A DNA stretch of 64,000 bases from Actinomycetota bacterium. Its GTDB lineage: Bacteria > Actinomycetota > Actinomycetes > S36-B12 > UBA5976. A program made the position numbers and the translations under genes. The stretch lies in NCBI GenBank assembly GCA_026392515.1, contig JAPLBY010000001.1:1-64000 (forward strand), written 5' to 3'. The notes under the pieces were generated by a model. It worked only from the letters and a program-made list of their open reading frames with translations. It did no database searches and was not told the origin of the DNA. Of the stretch, positions 52,506 through 62,819 are shown one piece after another (position 1 is the first letter of the stretch; the number at the start of each line of letters is the position of its first letter).

Positions 52506-53641
52506 TCTCCGAGCCTACGGGTAATTACAACAACTGAGACATCGTCGCGGTTCCAAGTAACGGAATCCTGGCGGGCCGTTGAAACAATTAAATTTGTAAG
52601 CTCGGCAGAATTTCCAATTCGTTCACCGGTAACAACAGATGTGACCAAGCCTTGGGTGCCAAACTCTTCACCTTTTTCATCCTGCGTTTCCAGGAGTCCA
52701 TCGGATGCCAGGACAATTCGATCACCTGCGCCGAAGAAGATCTCTTGGCTATTCCAAATTCCACCGAAACCACCTAACATCGGTCCAGTTGGGTTCAGGG
52801 TTGTAATCAAGTGATTGGCATCGATCCAGTAGCCCGCGGGATGGCCGGCGTTTACCCACATTGTCGGCTTACTTATGTCGTTAGGAATTTCCAAAATTAC
52901 TGCTGTGGCCAGCAGGGCATCTACATCTGAAAGCCCAGCTGAAACTCTTTCCATCACATCACTTGGCGTGAATCCGGCAGACAGCGCTGCAGTCATGATC
53001 GCCTTTATCTGCAGTCCAACTACTCCAGCCTCTGGGCCGTGACCAGTGACGTCAACCATTGCAAGTGCGGTGCCTTGAGGAGTTCGAATTACATCCCACC
53101 AGTCCCCTGCGATAGCTCCGCTTGCTGGCAAGGTTTGTCCCGCTACATCGAGCCCAAATTTCTCTGTGTCGATCAAAGTTGGTGAGAGTGCTTTCCGCAT
53201 TGAGGCAACTAGTGGCGCGTCTTGCTCCAGTCCTTGCCAAGCTGCTCGCGCTAGATCAATCTGGCTAACCAAGTTTTGCCGCATGGATTCAGCGTCTGCT
53301 GCGGCGAGCTGAATCTCGGGTGGATTTGCGACTTCAATTACTTGATGAATGGTTCCACTTGCAACCATGCGCAGCTCGGTGCGCATTTCATCAAGTGGTG
53401 CAAGCACCCAGCGCTCTAGGAATATCCAAGCTAGAGATAACAGAACAAGGCTGACAAAGATTGAAATGCTAAGAACAGCCGAAAGTTGATCAGCGACTTC
53501 ATCAAGTCTGATATCAAGTGCAAGGGATTCACTGATCTCGGCTCGTGCCTCTAGATACACGTATCGTTCCCAGCCAGCGACAGCCAACACCGTTACTGCA
53601 AAAAATGCAATAAACAGTTGTAGTCGCCGACGTAAGGTCAT
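52502..53641 (-). CDS. Membrane SpoIIE/RsbU-type PP2C phosphatase
   Basis: The 379-residue protein has two membrane segments (~7-25 and ~52-72) around a short outer loop, a HAMP-like linker (LAPLDEMRTELRMVASGTI) and a SpoIIE-type PP2C domain. The domain shows ASGAIAGDWWDV, VDVTGHGPEAG, NAGHPAGYW, ASDGLLE and RDDVSVVV, which keep the metal-binding acidic residues. It would dephosphorylate an anti-sigma antagonist; the STAS protein at 32.4 kb is one candidate (inference). Confidence 0.9.
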   Translation of the reverse strand: MTLRRRLQLFIAFFAVTVLAVAGWERYVYLEARAEISESLALDIRLDEVADQLSAVLSISIFVSLVLLSLAWIFLERWVLAPLDEMRTELRMVASGTIHQVIEVANPPEIQLAAADAESMRQNLVSQIDLARAAWQGLEQDAPLVASMRKALSPTLIDTEKFGLDVAGQTLPASGAIAGDWWDVIRTPQGTALAMVDVTGHGPEAGVVGLQIKAIMTAALSAGFTPSDVMERVSAGLSDVDALLATAVILEIPNDISKPTMWVNAGHPAGYWIDANHLITTLNPTGPMLGGFGGIWNSQEIFFGAGDRIVLASDGLLETQDEKGEEFGTQGLVTSVVTGERIGNSAELTNLIVSTARQDSVTWNRDDVSVVVITRRLGE

Positions 53642-53676
53642 GATGAAATTCTAAGTGGAAATCGCTCAGCGAAAAA

Positions 53677-55050
53677 TCAAGCTTTGGTTAGCTCTGCCAT
53701 TGCTTGTGCAAATAGCATGCCATGACGATCAACTTGTTCCTGAGTTGTTGTTGGACACATCAATGCCATGTTGTGAAATGGTGTCATAAGAACTCCTCTA
53801 TTAGACATAAAGAGGTGCATGAATTCATCCAACTCGTCATCGCCGGCATGCATTGCTTCAGTTCCAGTTTTTGGCGCTGGAAAGGTGAAGCGATATTCAG
53901 CGCGTGCACCAAGTTGTGAGATCGACCACGGTACGCCGTATTCATCCAACGCTGCATTCACTTGATCTGTGTATCTAGTGGCAAGTGCAATCATGTGTTC
54001 AAATGCTTGTTCCGTTAAAACTTCGCCAAGTGTTGCTCGCATCGCAGCCAAGGACAAAGCGTTACCAGCAAGAGTTCCACCGATGCCACCAACATCGAGT
54101 AAGTCTGCTTCGGTGTGAGAATTAATCAGATCAACAACTTCTTGCTTAAAGCCATATGCACCTGATGGAATTCCAGCACCAATGCTCTTTCCGATGATAA
54201 AGATATCTGGATCTAACTTGTCGCGTAATGTCATGCCGCCATATCCGGCCGAGATGGTGTGCGTTTCATCAATCATTAAAAGTGCACCGTACTTTGTTGC
54301 AAGCTTGCGCATGTCTTCAAGATAGCCAGGTTCTGGCAAAACGATTCCGATATTTGTCAGGGCCGGTTCAGTCAAAATAGCTGCCACGTCACCATGCTTT
54401 AACGCAGCTTCTAATCCAGGCAGGTCGTTGAATTCAACAACGCGGGTTGTTTGATCGATTGGTACTGGCGGTGCAACATTGCCAGGTCTTGAAACAGTGT
54501 TGCCACTTGAATCTAAAACACCAAAAGTTTCATCTACTGAGCCGTGATAGCAGTATGAAAAAACTAGAATTTTGCTCTTTCCGGTTGCTAACCGAGCCAG
54601 TCGAATCGCCCATCTATTCGAGTCCGTTGCTGAAACCGTAAATGACCAAAGAGGGACTTTGAAACGTCGAGTTAGTTCTGCACCAACCCACTGTGCGTCC
54701 TCAGTAGGCATCATGGTTGTAATGCCACCCAGGTCTTGCATTCGATCAATAATTGCTTTGACGCTGGCATCTGGTGAATGACCAGTCATAGCGGCAGTGT
54801 CGCCAAGTGCAAAGTCAATATATTCGTGGCCGTCGACGTCCGTGATGATATTTCCCTTTGCACCCTGCATGTAGAGCGGGAAGCCACCAACCCACTTATT
54901 CATCCATGGCATTGGAACGCCGCCGAACAAATTCTTAGCGTCTTTGTAGAGTGCCAAAGACTTTGGGTGGCTCTCTCGATAAGTTTTACGTTCACGCTCA
55001 AGCAGTGAAGCTAAATTGCCACGATCTAATTCAGTTGATCTGTTGGTCAT
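53677..55050 (-). CDS. Class III PLP-dependent aminotransferase
   Basis: The 457-residue enzyme is of the class III group (glutamate-1-semialdehyde aminomutase or omega-aminotransferase type): GHEYIDFALGDTAAMTGHSP, VSATDSNRWAIRLAR, SYCYHGSVDE, LLMIDETHTISAG and the lysine in FIIGKSIGAGIPSGAYG. Substrate choice is open; NRWAIRLAR replaces the usual NE/A-A-I-RLAR. It lies between the phosphatase and dnaB genes. Confidence 0.85.
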   Translation of the reverse strand: MTNRSTELDRGNLASLLERERKTYRESHPKSLALYKDAKNLFGGVPMPWMNKWVGGFPLYMQGAKGNIITDVDGHEYIDFALGDTAAMTGHSPDASVKAIIDRMQDLGGITTMMPTEDAQWVGAELTRRFKVPLWSFTVSATDSNRWAIRLARLATGKSKILVFSYCYHGSVDETFGVLDSSGNTVSRPGNVAPPVPIDQTTRVVEFNDLPGLEAALKHGDVAAILTEPALTNIGIVLPEPGYLEDMRKLATKYGALLMIDETHTISAGYGGMTLRDKLDPDIFIIGKSIGAGIPSGAYGFKQEVVDLINSHTEADLLDVGGIGGTLAGNALSLAAMRATLGEVLTEQAFEHMIALATRYTDQVNAALDEYGVPWSISQLGARAEYRFTFPAPKTGTEAMHAGDDELDEFMHLFMSNRGVLMTPFHNMALMCPTTTQEQVDRHGMLFAQAMAELTKA

Positions 55051-55077
55051 GATCCACTTCTTTCAGAGATAGAGAAA

Positions 55078-56433
55078 TTACGAAGTAGCCATGTCGACGA
55101 AACGGCTGTAGTGGCCTTGGAATGCAACGGTAACGGTTCCGGTAGGTCCATTGCGGTGCTTTGCCAAAATGAAGTCAGCTTCACCTGCGCGTGGTGATTC
55201 ACGTTCGTAAACATCTTCACGGTGAAGCAGCACGACCATGTCCGCATCTTGTTCGAGAGATCCAGATTCACGCAAGTCAGAAAGCATTGGTCGCTTATCT
55301 TGACGTTGTTCCGGTCCACGGTTCAACTGGCTGATTGCGATGACTGGAATTTCTAATTCCTTGGCAAGAAGTTTCAATGAGCGAGAGAATTCCGAAACTT
55401 CAACTTGGCGGCTTTCAACTTTTCGTCCGGACGACATAAGTTGCAAGTAATCAATGATAAGAAGTTTTAAATCAAAACGTTGCTTGAGGCGACGAGCCTT
55501 TGCGCGGATTTCCATCATTGTCATGTTTGGTGAGTCATCGATGAACAAGGGTGCATCGTTAACTTGTCCCATTTTGTTTGCAAGTCTGCCCCAGTCAGCA
55601 TCGCTTAAAGTTCCTGCGCGCATGTGATTCAGACCAACTTGCGCTTCAGCCGAAAGCAGTCGCATCACGATTTCGTTGCGGCTCATTTCAAGTGAGAAAA
55701 TTGCAGAAGTTAAATTGTGTTTGATGCTTGCAGAGCGCGCCAGGTCTAAACCTAAAGTTGATTTACCAATTGCAGGACGCGCCGCAACAATAATTAATTG
55801 TCCGGCGTGAAGTCCGTGTGTGATGTCATCGAGTTGTTGGAATCCGGTTGGTACGCCGACTAGTTGTCCGCCACGTCCTTCGATAGCTTCGATCTCTGAC
55901 AAAGTCTGCGGCATGATTTCAGAAAGTGGTGCGTAGTCTTCAGATGTTCTGCGACCAGTAACGTCATACACTTCGGCTTGCGCACGATCCACTAACTGAT
56001 CAACTTCAGCATCACCGGCGTAACCCATTTGCGCAATCTTTGTTCCAGCGTCAACTAGTCGTCGCAAAATTGCACGCTCGCTAACAATGCGCGCGTAGTA
56101 AGAACCGTTAGCTGCTGTTGGAACACTTGCAACCAAAGTGTGAAGGTAGCCCGCGCCACCAACATTTCCTAGCGCACCAGACTTGCTTAAATAGTTCGCA
56201 ACTGTAATTGCATCAGCTGGTTCACCGCGGCCATAAATATCTAGGATCGCGCCGTAAATTGTGGCGTGCGCAGGTTTGTAAAAATCAACTTCGCGCAAGT
56301 TTTCGATGACATCGGCGATCGCGTCTTTGCTGAGCAGCATCGCGCCAAGAACTGATTGTTCAGCGACGATGTCCTGGGGTGGAACTAATGCGCCATCTTC
56401 TTCGTAGCTGCGGGGAAATTCCGCGACGCTCAT
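55078..56433 (-). CDS. dnaB: Replicative DNA helicase
   Basis: The 451-residue helicase has the N-terminal primase-binding domain (~15-115; PPQDIVAEQSVLGAMLLS) and the RecA-like core with Walker A ARPAIGKST, SLEMSRNEIVMRLLSAEA, LLIIDYLQLM and AISQLNRGPEQR. It unwinds DNA at the fork. AAAAGGTGG lies just before the ATG at 56433, so I preferred it to the longer frame starting at 56466. The upstream region contains DnaA-box-like sites. Confidence 0.96.
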   Translation of the reverse strand: MSVAEFPRSYEEDGALVPPQDIVAEQSVLGAMLLSKDAIADVIENLREVDFYKPAHATIYGAILDIYGRGEPADAITVANYLSKSGALGNVGGAGYLHTLVASVPTAANGSYYARIVSERAILRRLVDAGTKIAQMGYAGDAEVDQLVDRAQAEVYDVTGRRTSEDYAPLSEIMPQTLSEIEAIEGRGGQLVGVPTGFQQLDDITHGLHAGQLIIVAARPAIGKSTLGLDLARSASIKHNLTSAIFSLEMSRNEIVMRLLSAEAQVGLNHMRAGTLSDADWGRLANKMGQVNDAPLFIDDSPNMTMMEIRAKARRLKQRFDLKLLIIDYLQLMSSGRKVESRQVEVSEFSRSLKLLAKELEIPVIAISQLNRGPEQRQDKRPMLSDLRESGSLEQDADMVVLLHREDVYERESPRAGEADFILAKHRNGPTGTVTVAFQGHYSRFVDMATS

Positions 56434-56537
56434 GTAATCCACCTTTTCGCACCTGGTTACAGCCAAGCGCCTTTTCCACTGGTAATGACCAGGTATTATT
56501 GACTGTATGGGTCAGGACTGACATAAACAATGATCCC

Positions 56538-56636
56538 TGTGGATAACTAAGTGGACAAATTGGGGAAAACCCACGAAACAATGGGTATTTAGCTGGGGAT
56601 ATCCTGTGTGAACAGCTTGGTTTTGCCTGTGGATAT
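56538..56636. promoter_or_regulatory. DnaA-box-like cluster upstream of dnaB
   Basis: TGTGGATAA at 56538-56546 is a perfect DnaA box (TTATCCACA on the minus strand). AGTGGACAA at 56550-56558 reads TTGTCCACT, one change from the mycobacterial form TTGTCCACA. TGTGGATAT at 56628-56636 has one mismatch. Weaker TGTG elements lie at 56605 and about 56669. The site is in the dnaB upstream region, about 7.5 kb from dnaN. Confidence 0.6.
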
Positions 56637-56640
56637 CCCC
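56595..56640. promoter_or_regulatory. 10-bp inverted repeat GGGGATATCC/GGATATCCCC
   Basis: The arms at 56595-56604 and 56631-56640 are perfect inverted copies with a 26-base spacer. A TGTG element lies on the inner side of each arm, so the inverted repeat overlaps the third DnaA-box-like site. The rest of the 56434-56710 gap holds nothing else I can support. Confidence 0.5.
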
Positions 56641-56710
56641 ATTTATCAGGCATTTTGGGGATTTGAGCCTGTGTGCAAAAAGTATTTGCAAACTATTTTT
56701 GGTAAAACGA

Positions 56711-56738
56711 AAGCGAAGGCGATTTTCTGCCTTCGCTT
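56711..56738 (-). terminator. Terminator after tRNA-Ala
   Basis: AAGCGAAGGC (56711-56720) and GCCTTCGCTT (56729-56738) form a 10-bp stem with an 8-base loop. On the minus strand TCGTTTT follows. It would end the tRNA-Ile to tRNA-Ala transcript before dnaB. Confidence 0.8.
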
Positions 56739-56759
56739 AAGTTTCTTACTTTCTTCTTG

Positions 56760-56832
56760 TGGAGAATAGGGGACTCGAACCCCTAACCCCTGCCTTGCAA
56801 AGGCAGTGCTCTACCAATTGAGCTAATTCCCC
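56760..56832 (-). tRNA. tRNA-Ala (TGC)
   Basis: Acceptor GGGGAAT pairs with ATTCTCC; the anticodon arm is CTGCC-TTTGCAA-GGCAG with anticodon TGC; the T-loop is GGTTCGAGTCC. The discriminator is A and CCA is not encoded. This tRNA sits in its usual actinobacterial place downstream of gyrA. Confidence 0.97.
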
Positions 56833-56856
56833 GGCGGTAACACCGTAGAACAAAAT

Positions 56857-56970
56857 CTACTCTGAAGTAGCCTGTGTCCACAATTCTTGCTCGGCTTTGC
56901 TGTTTTCTGCCTGCTGATAAATCACGTAACCAGCAACCGCTAGCAATGCTAGTGACAATAGTTTCTTCAT
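56857..56970 (-). CDS. DLW-39-like small protein
   Basis: This 37-residue protein (MKKLLSLALLAVAGYVIYQ..., ending QELWTQATSE) has one hydrophobic helix after two lysines and an acidic tail with ELW. Its place between tRNA-Ile and tRNA-Ala after gyrA and its make-up fit the tiny actinobacterial DLW-39 family, here with ELW instead of DLW. Function is unknown; the helix suggests membrane association. Confidence 0.8.
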   Translation of the reverse strand: MKKLLSLALLAVAGYVIYQQAENSKAEQELWTQATSE

Positions 56971-57006
56971 TACGCTTCCTGTCTTTCTAGACTTGAACAC
57001 CGTGCG

Positions 57007-57081
57007 TGGGCCCAGGTGGACTTGAACCACCGACCTCTTCGTTATCAGCGAAGCGCTCTAACCAAGCTGAGCTATGGGCCC
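57007..57081 (-). tRNA. tRNA-Ile (GAT)
   Basis: Acceptor GGGCCCA pairs with TGGGCCC; anticodon arm CTTCG-CTGATAA-CGAAG gives anticodon GAT; the T-loop is GGTTCAAGTCC. Discriminator A, no encoded CCA. It follows the DUF3566 gene. Confidence 0.97.
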
Positions 57082-57179
57082 TGATTTCTTGCATTTCTTA
57101 AAGTTCTTACTATTTGTGCCTATTTCTAGGCACGAGTTAAGAGGTTACCTCAAAGCGGGCATTCGCCCAAAATGAAGAA

Positions 57180-57659
57180 TTAGCCTCGATCGGTGAAGGT
57201 GTATTCGACGCCACCTGTGAAGCCAACGCTTAAGTTGTAGAGGACTGCAAAAAGCGTGGAAAGTACGCTCAAAAGCACAATTTCAATTGCTGAAATTACC
57301 ATCGCCAAACCAAGTAGGCGCCCAAGTGACAAGAAGCTAATCCCAGTTCCGGTGTTACCTGACGCGTCACTCCAAAGACTTGATACGGCTTCGAAGACTC
57401 CAGCGGCTGAGAGCACCATCCAGAGCACAACAGTGGCCACGATTAGCACACCAGCAATTAGCACACCCAACACAAAAGCTCGTTTTGCAGCTGACCAAGG
57501 ATCGATGTGAGTTAAGTGCAGCGTGACTTGTCGTGCTGGTGCTTGCGATGCAGCGGGTGCTGTGGGTGCAACCGATTGCTCAGATGACTTCAAAGGGTTC
57601 TTGAAGAAATTTCGCTTAGTCGGTTGATCGTCATTTAGATCGATATCGATATCTGACAT
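57180..57659 (-). CDS. DUF3566 membrane protein
   Basis: The 159-residue protein has a polar, acidic N-terminal ~45 residues and two membrane segments (~66-90 and ~112-140). VTLHLTHIDPWSAAKRAFVLGV and LSVGFTGGVEYTFTDRG are typical of DUF3566, which follows gyrA in many actinobacteria. Function is unknown. It starts one base after the gyrA stop. Confidence 0.92.
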   Translation of the reverse strand: MSDIDIDLNDDQPTKRNFFKNPLKSSEQSVAPTAPAASQAPARQVTLHLTHIDPWSAAKRAFVLGVLIAGVLIVATVVLWMVLSAAGVFEAVSSLWSDASGNTGTGISFLSLGRLLGLAMVISAIEIVLLSVLSTLFAVLYNLSVGFTGGVEYTFTDRG

Positions 57660-60218
57660 TTATGCCTCTTCCCCGTCGTTGGCAACTTCCTCAATCATTT
57701 CTTCAGATTCAACCGTTGTTGCTTCCTCGGTGACTTCAACACTTTCCAATGCAGCCATTGATGCTGCGCTGCTTCGAGCTACTGCAACAACTTGATCGTC
57801 ATCGCCAACCTTCATAAACGAAACACCCATGGTGTCTCGTCCAGCTGCGCGAATTTCATCAACGCGAGTTCGGATTACAACACCGTTGCTTGCGATAGCG
57901 AATATTTCGTCATCCGCTGCACAAATCAAAGCGCCAGCTAAGCCGCCACGCTTCTCGACTAGACGCATAGCGCGAACACCCTGAGTGCCACGACCCTTTG
58001 CATTCCACTCTTCGATTGAAGTGCGCTTAGCCCAACCACCTTCGGTGACTGTTACGACGAATGAATCTGGTGTTGCAACTTCCATCTTTAACAAGTAATC
58101 GTCATCGGTTTTAAATCTGATTCCGATTACACCGCCAGCAGTTCGTCCCATTGGGCGCAATGTGGCATCGTCAGCATGGCAACGAACTGAGTAACCCATT
58201 TTGGAAACCAAAAGTAAGTCATCTTCGTCGTTTACAAGTTGAGCCGAAACTACATCGTCTTCATCGCGAAGTGTGATTGCAACTAGTCCAGTGCTGCGTG
58301 AGGAATCGTAATCCGCAAGTCTCGACTTCTTGATGACACCATTTCGAGTTGCAAGCACTAAGTACTTAGCCTGGCTGTAATCGCGCAAGTCTTGGACTTC
58401 TACTACCTGCTCTTCTGCGGCAAGCGATAGCAAGTTAGCGACATGTTGTCCGCGGGCATCACGACCGGTGTCAGTTAATTCGTAGGCCTTCACTCGGAAC
58501 ACTCGGCCCCGGTTTGTAAAGAACAAGATCCAATGATGGGTTGTCGTTACGAAGAAGTTTGTAATCACGTCATCTTGTTTAAGTGCTGCGCCCTTTACGC
58601 CACGGCCACCGCGCTTTTGGGATCGATAAAGCGCAGCTTTAGTGCGCTTTATGTAACCATCAGCCGAAAGTGTTACCACGATTGGTTCCACTGCAATCAA
58701 GTCTTCGTGAGTTACATCATTTTCGTCAGCCACGATTATGGAGCGACGCTCGTCACCGAACTTGTTAACGATTTCAGCAAGCTCTTCACTCACAATGCTG
58801 CGCTGGCGAGTTAGGTTCGACAAAATATCTTTGTAGTCGGCGATCTCAGCCATTAACTTGTCATGCTGAGTTTGTAATTCATTGCGCTCAAGAGCGGCAA
58901 GCTTACGAAGCTGCATGTCAAGAATTGCTTGGGCTTGAATTTCATCGATGTCAAGAAGTTTCATCAAGCCGGCTTGGGCAACCGATGCTGACTCTGATGC
59001 GCGAATTAATGCAATAACTTCATCGATGCGATCGATTGCCTTTAGTAGGCCGATCAAAATATGTACGCGCTCTTCAGCAATTCGTAAGCGGTAGGCAGTG
59101 CGACGTTGAATAACTTCGACTTGATGTTCAATCCAGTTAGTTACAAACGCATCAAGTGTCAGAGTGCGAGGCACACCGTCAACAAGTGCCAACATGTTTG
59201 CACCAAAGTTATCTTGTAGCTGGGTGTACTTGAACAAGTTGTTCAGAACTACCTTTGGCACTGCGTCGCGCTTAAGAACTACAACGATGCGCATTCCGGT
59301 ACGTGATGAGCTTTCATCAACCAAGTCAGCGATGCCGCCAACTTTGCCTTGCTCAACCAGTTCGGCAATTCGTTCAAGTAAGTTGTCTGGATTAACTTGG
59401 TAAGGCAATTGCGTAATCGCAATAATCGTGCGGCCACGCTTGTCTTCAGTGATTTCAGTGACGGCTCGCATCGTGACAGACCCACGACCCGTGCGATACG
59501 CATCTTGAATTCCGCGGCGTCCAACAATCTGGCCACCGGTTGGGAAATCTGGTCCGGAAACTCTTTCCATCAACGCTTCAAGTAATTCTTCGCGTGTTGC
59601 GTCTGGATGGTCTAGCGCCCACTGCACACCTGCAGCTACCTCAGTGAGGTTATGCGGTGGAATGTTTGTTGCCATACCAACGGCGATACCTGACGAACCG
59701 TTAACCAAAAGGTTAGGGAAACGGCTAGGTAAAACGGTTGGTTCAAGATTCTTGCCGTCGTAGTTCGGTGTGAAGTCAACAGTGTCTTGATCGATGTCAC
59801 GAACCATTTCCATGGCAAGTTGGGCCATGCGAACTTCGGTGTAGCGAGCAGCGGCAGCTGAGTCATTACCTGGGGAGCCGAAGTTACCTTGACCCTGCGC
59901 AAGTGGATAGCGCAATGACCAAGATTGGGTTAAACGAACCAAGGTGTCATAAATCGCGCTGTCACCATGTGGGTGGTACTGACCCATAACTTCGCCAACT
60001 ACGCGAGCGCTCTTATTGAATGCACGATCTGGGCGGTAGCCACCGTCGTACATTGCGTAAATAACACGTCGGTGTACTGGCTTGAGGCCGTCCCGCACAT
60101 CAGGCAATGCGCGCGAGACGATAACGCTCATCGCGTAGTTAAGGTACGACCTTTGCATTTCAACATTAAGGTCAACGATTTCAATTTGATCGTGGGTTGC
60201 GTCATTAATTTCAGTCAT
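57660..60218 (-). CDS. gyrA: DNA gyrase subunit A
   Basis: The 852-residue subunit has the catalytic tyrosine Y126 in [10 protein letters not shown], the quinolone region [14 protein letters not shown] (S87 and D91, the drug-sensitive types) and the C-terminal six-bladed wrapping domain including the GyrA box [10 protein letters not shown]. With GyrB it introduces negative supercoils. The end is acidic ([17 protein letters not shown]). It overlaps the gyrB stop by one base. Confidence 0.98.
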   Translation of the reverse strand: MTEINDATHDQIEIVDLNVEMQRSYLNYAMSVIVSRALPDVRDGLKPVHRRVIYAMYDGGYRPDRAFNKSARVVGEVMGQYHPHGDSAIYDTLVRLTQSWSLRYPLAQGQGNFGSPGNDSAAAARYTEVRMAQLAMEMVRDIDQDTVDFTPNYDGKNLEPTVLPSRFPNLLVNGSSGIAVGMATNIPPHNLTEVAAGVQWALDHPDATREELLEALMERVSGPDFPTGGQIVGRRGIQDAYRTGRGSVTMRAVTEITEDKRGRTIIAITQLPYQVNPDNLLERIAELVEQGKVGGIADLVDESSSRTGMRIVVVLKRDAVPKVVLNNLFKYTQLQDNFGANMLALVDGVPRTLTLDAFVTNWIEHQVEVIQRRTAYRLRIAEERVHILIGLLKAIDRIDEVIALIRASESASVAQAGLMKLLDIDEIQAQAILDMQLRKLAALERNELQTQHDKLMAEIADYKDILSNLTRQRSIVSEELAEIVNKFGDERRSIIVADENDVTHEDLIAVEPIVVTLSADGYIKRTKAALYRSQKRGGRGVKGAALKQDDVITNFFVTTTHHWILFFTNRGRVFRVKAYELTDTGRDARGQHVANLLSLAAEEQVVEVQDLRDYSQAKYLVLATRNGVIKKSRLADYDSSRSTGLVAITLRDEDDVVSAQLVNDEDDLLLVSKMGYSVRCHADDATLRPMGRTAGGVIGIRFKTDDDYLLKMEVATPDSFVVTVTEGGWAKRTSIEEWNAKGRGTQGVRAMRLVEKRGGLAGALICAADDEIFAIASNGVVIRTRVDEIRAAGRDTMGVSFMKVGDDDQVVAVARSSAASMAALESVEVTEEATTVESEEMIEEVANDGEEA

Positions 60219-62185
60219 TAGATGTCCAAGAACCGCACGTCATGTGCATTGCGTTGAATAAAGTTGCGTCGACTTTCAACGTCTTCGCCCATAAGGGTTG
60301 AGAAAAGTTGATCAGCTTGTGCGGCATCATCAACCGAAACCTGCAACAAAACTCGCGTTGCTGGATCCATTGTGGTTTCCCAAAGTTCTTCGGCATTCAT
60401 TTCGCCAAGACCTTTGTAGCGCTGAACCTCTTCAGTCCTAAGTTTTTTACCTGCAGCAAGTCCAGCTTCAACGATTTGATCGCGCTGCTTGTCTGAATAT
60501 GCATAGCCCGGAGTTTCGCGCGACCACTTCACTTTATAAAGCGGTGGTTGTGCCACATAAACAAATCCACCATCAACAAGTGGTCGCATGTAGCGGAATA
60601 AGAAAGTTAGCAACAAAGTTCTAATGTGCTGTCCGTCTACGTCAGCATCAGCCATCAAAACTAATTTGTGATAGCGCAGTTTGTTGATATCGAATTCGTC
60701 TTGAATTCCAGTGCCGAATGCAGAAATAATCGCTTGGACTTCGGTGTTTGCTAGTACCCGATCGATTCGGGTTTTTTCTACGTTAAGAATTTTTCCGCGG
60801 ATTGGCAAAATCGCTTGCGTGCGTGGGTCGCGACCTTGACCTGCAGAGCCACCGGCCGAGTCACCTTCAACGATAAACACTTCGCACTCTGAAGGTTCGT
60901 TACTTGAACAGTCCTTCAACTTTCCAGGCAAGCTACTGCTTCCTAGTAAGCCCTTGCGGTTACGAGCTAAGTCGCGTGCTTTACGCGCAGCTAACCGAGC
61001 AGTTGCAGCTTGCAAAGATTTGCGCGCAATGTCTTTACCTTGTGCTGGATTCTTTTCAAACCAAGCAGCTAATTCTTCGTTAACAACTTTTTGTACGAAT
61101 GCTTTAGCTTCAGTATTTCCAAGTTTGGTTTTGGTTTGACCTTCGAACTGTGGTTCATGAAGTTTGATCGAAATAATTGCAGTTAAACCTTCACGCACGT
61201 CTTCACCAGAAAGGTTCGTGTCTTTCTCTTTCAGAATGCTCCACTCACGCGCGAACTTGTTAACCAACGAAGTCAATGCGGTACGGAAACCTTCTTCGTG
61301 AGTTCCACCTTCGATTGTGTTGATTGTGTTTGCAAATGAGTAAACCGATTCGGTGTAGCTGCTATTCCATTGCATAGCAACTTCAAGGCTGAGGCCTCGC
61401 TTAGTATCTTCGGAGAAAAACTCAACTATGTCATTGTGAATTGGTGACTTGCGCACATTTAGATGTTGAACGAAATCTCTAATGCCACCTTCGTACATGT
61501 AGGTAACGCTGCGTGGGCCATCAACTTTTGGTTCGCCGGTTTCTTCGTCAATGACTAGACCGGTAGAAGCTCGCTCATCCGTAAGTGAAAGTGTTAAGCC
61601 GCGATTTAGAAATGCCATTTCTTGGAAACGACGGGAAAGGGTTTCGAAATCATAAATAGTGGTTTCGAAAATATCTCCGTCTGCCCAAAATGTAACTGTG
61701 GTTCCAGTTAAATCGGTTTTGCCGCCTTTTTTCAGGGGTGCAACTGGGACGCCGTACTTGTATGACTGGGTGTGAACAAATCCTTCGCGTCGGACTTCAA
61801 CGTCAACGTCTCTGGAAAGCGCGTTAACAACTGAGACACCAACGCCGTGCAAGCCACCGGAAACTGCATATCCGCCGCCGCCAAATTTTCCGCCAGCGTG
61901 AAGAACTGTGAGAACTACTTCTACTGCGGGTTTACCTTCAGAGGCAACGATGTCTACTGGGATGCCGCGGCCGTTGTCTACGACTCGAACGCCGCCATCT
62001 TCCAAAATTGTTACTTCAATGTGGGTGCAGTGCCCTGCTAGAGCTTCATCAACCGAGTTATCTACGACTTCGTAAACCAAGTGGTGCAGGCCTCTTTCAC
62101 CGGTTGAACCGATGTACATGCCTGGGCGTTTTCTAACTGCATCAAGGCCTTCTAAGACCTGGATGGCACTGCCGTCATACGTCAC
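60218..62185 (-). CDS. gyrB: DNA gyrase subunit B
   Basis: The 655-residue subunit has the GHKL ATPase part ([36 protein letters not shown]), a transducer domain and the TOPRIM domain ([27 protein letters not shown]). The start is GTG, with AAAGG six bases upstream. It drives gyrase ATP-dependent strand passage. A 120-base gap separates it from DUF721. Confidence 0.98.
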   Translation of the reverse strand: MTYDGSAIQVLEGLDAVRKRPGMYIGSTGERGLHHLVYEVVDNSVDEALAGHCTHIEVTILEDGGVRVVDNGRGIPVDIVASEGKPAVEVVLTVLHAGGKFGGGGYAVSGGLHGVGVSVVNALSRDVDVEVRREGFVHTQSYKYGVPVAPLKKGGKTDLTGTTVTFWADGDIFETTIYDFETLSRRFQEMAFLNRGLTLSLTDERASTGLVIDEETGEPKVDGPRSVTYMYEGGIRDFVQHLNVRKSPIHNDIVEFFSEDTKRGLSLEVAMQWNSSYTESVYSFANTINTIEGGTHEEGFRTALTSLVNKFAREWSILKEKDTNLSGEDVREGLTAIISIKLHEPQFEGQTKTKLGNTEAKAFVQKVVNEELAAWFEKNPAQGKDIARKSLQAATARLAARKARDLARNRKGLLGSSSLPGKLKDCSSNEPSECEVFIVEGDSAGGSAGQGRDPRTQAILPIRGKILNVEKTRIDRVLANTEVQAIISAFGTGIQDEFDINKLRYHKLVLMADADVDGQHIRTLLLTFLFRYMRPLVDGGFVYVAQPPLYKVKWSRETPGYAYSDKQRDQIVEAGLAAGKKLRTEEVQRYKGLGEMNAEELWETTMDPATRVLLQVSVDDAAQADQLFSTLMGEDVESRRNFIQRNAHDVRFLDI

Positions 62186-62305
62186 TTTGGGCCTTTCCGT
62201 CGTACGTTGTTGGCTCCTGAATGTCAGACCCTAAATAGGGAGTTTTTCAGGCGCTCTAGTGCCTCTAATCCTATCTGTTTATTGAATTTTTTGGGAGCCG
62301 GGGTA

Positions 62306-62815
62306 TCACCCGTAGGTATCCCTGGGACCCCGTCCTGGGACACTTCTTTGGCCATGTTTCCAGGATGGAGCTGTTGGTCCTAAAACCTTAATCTCGCTGA
62401 TGCGGCCCTGCCCGATCTCTTCGCCAAGCCGCTGGGAAACTGTCGGTAAAAGTAGCCGAATTTGTGTGGCCCAAGCGCTGGATTCTGCCCGCAGCACCAA
62501 GGTGCCGGATTGCCCACTTGCATCCAGGTTGAATGATTCGATTTTTACGTGGCTTGCAACATCGTGGCCAACAATTAATCCCCATTGGCCGTGTAGTCGC
62601 CCAGTTGCAACCTGCAGGTCCCAGCCTTTGCTAATAATTAGGCGATCGATCAACCCAGACAAAGTTGCTGGGTCTCGCTCATCTGGACCTGAACCACTTC
62701 TTTGCTCGTCATAAAAGTTGGTGTTGCGGTTTTTGCGATTGGGCACAGTTGTGGTGCGGACCCTTGCCCTACTTAGCAAAGACCGCAGAAATTCCTGTTG
62801 AGGTTTATCTAACAC
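62306..62815 (-). CDS. DUF721 (DciA-type) protein
   Basis: The 169-residue protein has a polar N-terminus and the DUF721 core (~50-140): LIISKGWDLQVATGRLHGQW, HVKIESFNLDASGQSGTLVLRAESSAWATQIRLLLP. DUF721/DciA proteins help load the replicative helicase in bacteria that lack DnaC. This gene is usual between recF and gyrB in actinobacteria. Its stop... the recF stop lies four bases before its start. Confidence 0.9.
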   Translation of the reverse strand: MLDKPQQEFLRSLLSRARVRTTTVPNRKNRNTNFYDEQRSGSGPDERDPATLSGLIDRLIISKGWDLQVATGRLHGQWGLIVGHDVASHVKIESFNLDASGQSGTLVLRAESSAWATQIRLLLPTVSQRLGEEIGQGRISEIKVLGPTAPSWKHGQRSVPGRGPRDTYG

Positions 62816-62819
62816 AGTG

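Noticed and set aside
56434-56710. Main chromosomal origin.
   Set aside because: DnaA-box-like sites are few and the usual actinobacterial origin lies between dnaA and dnaN, outside the window to the right; an auxiliary or regulatory role fits better.
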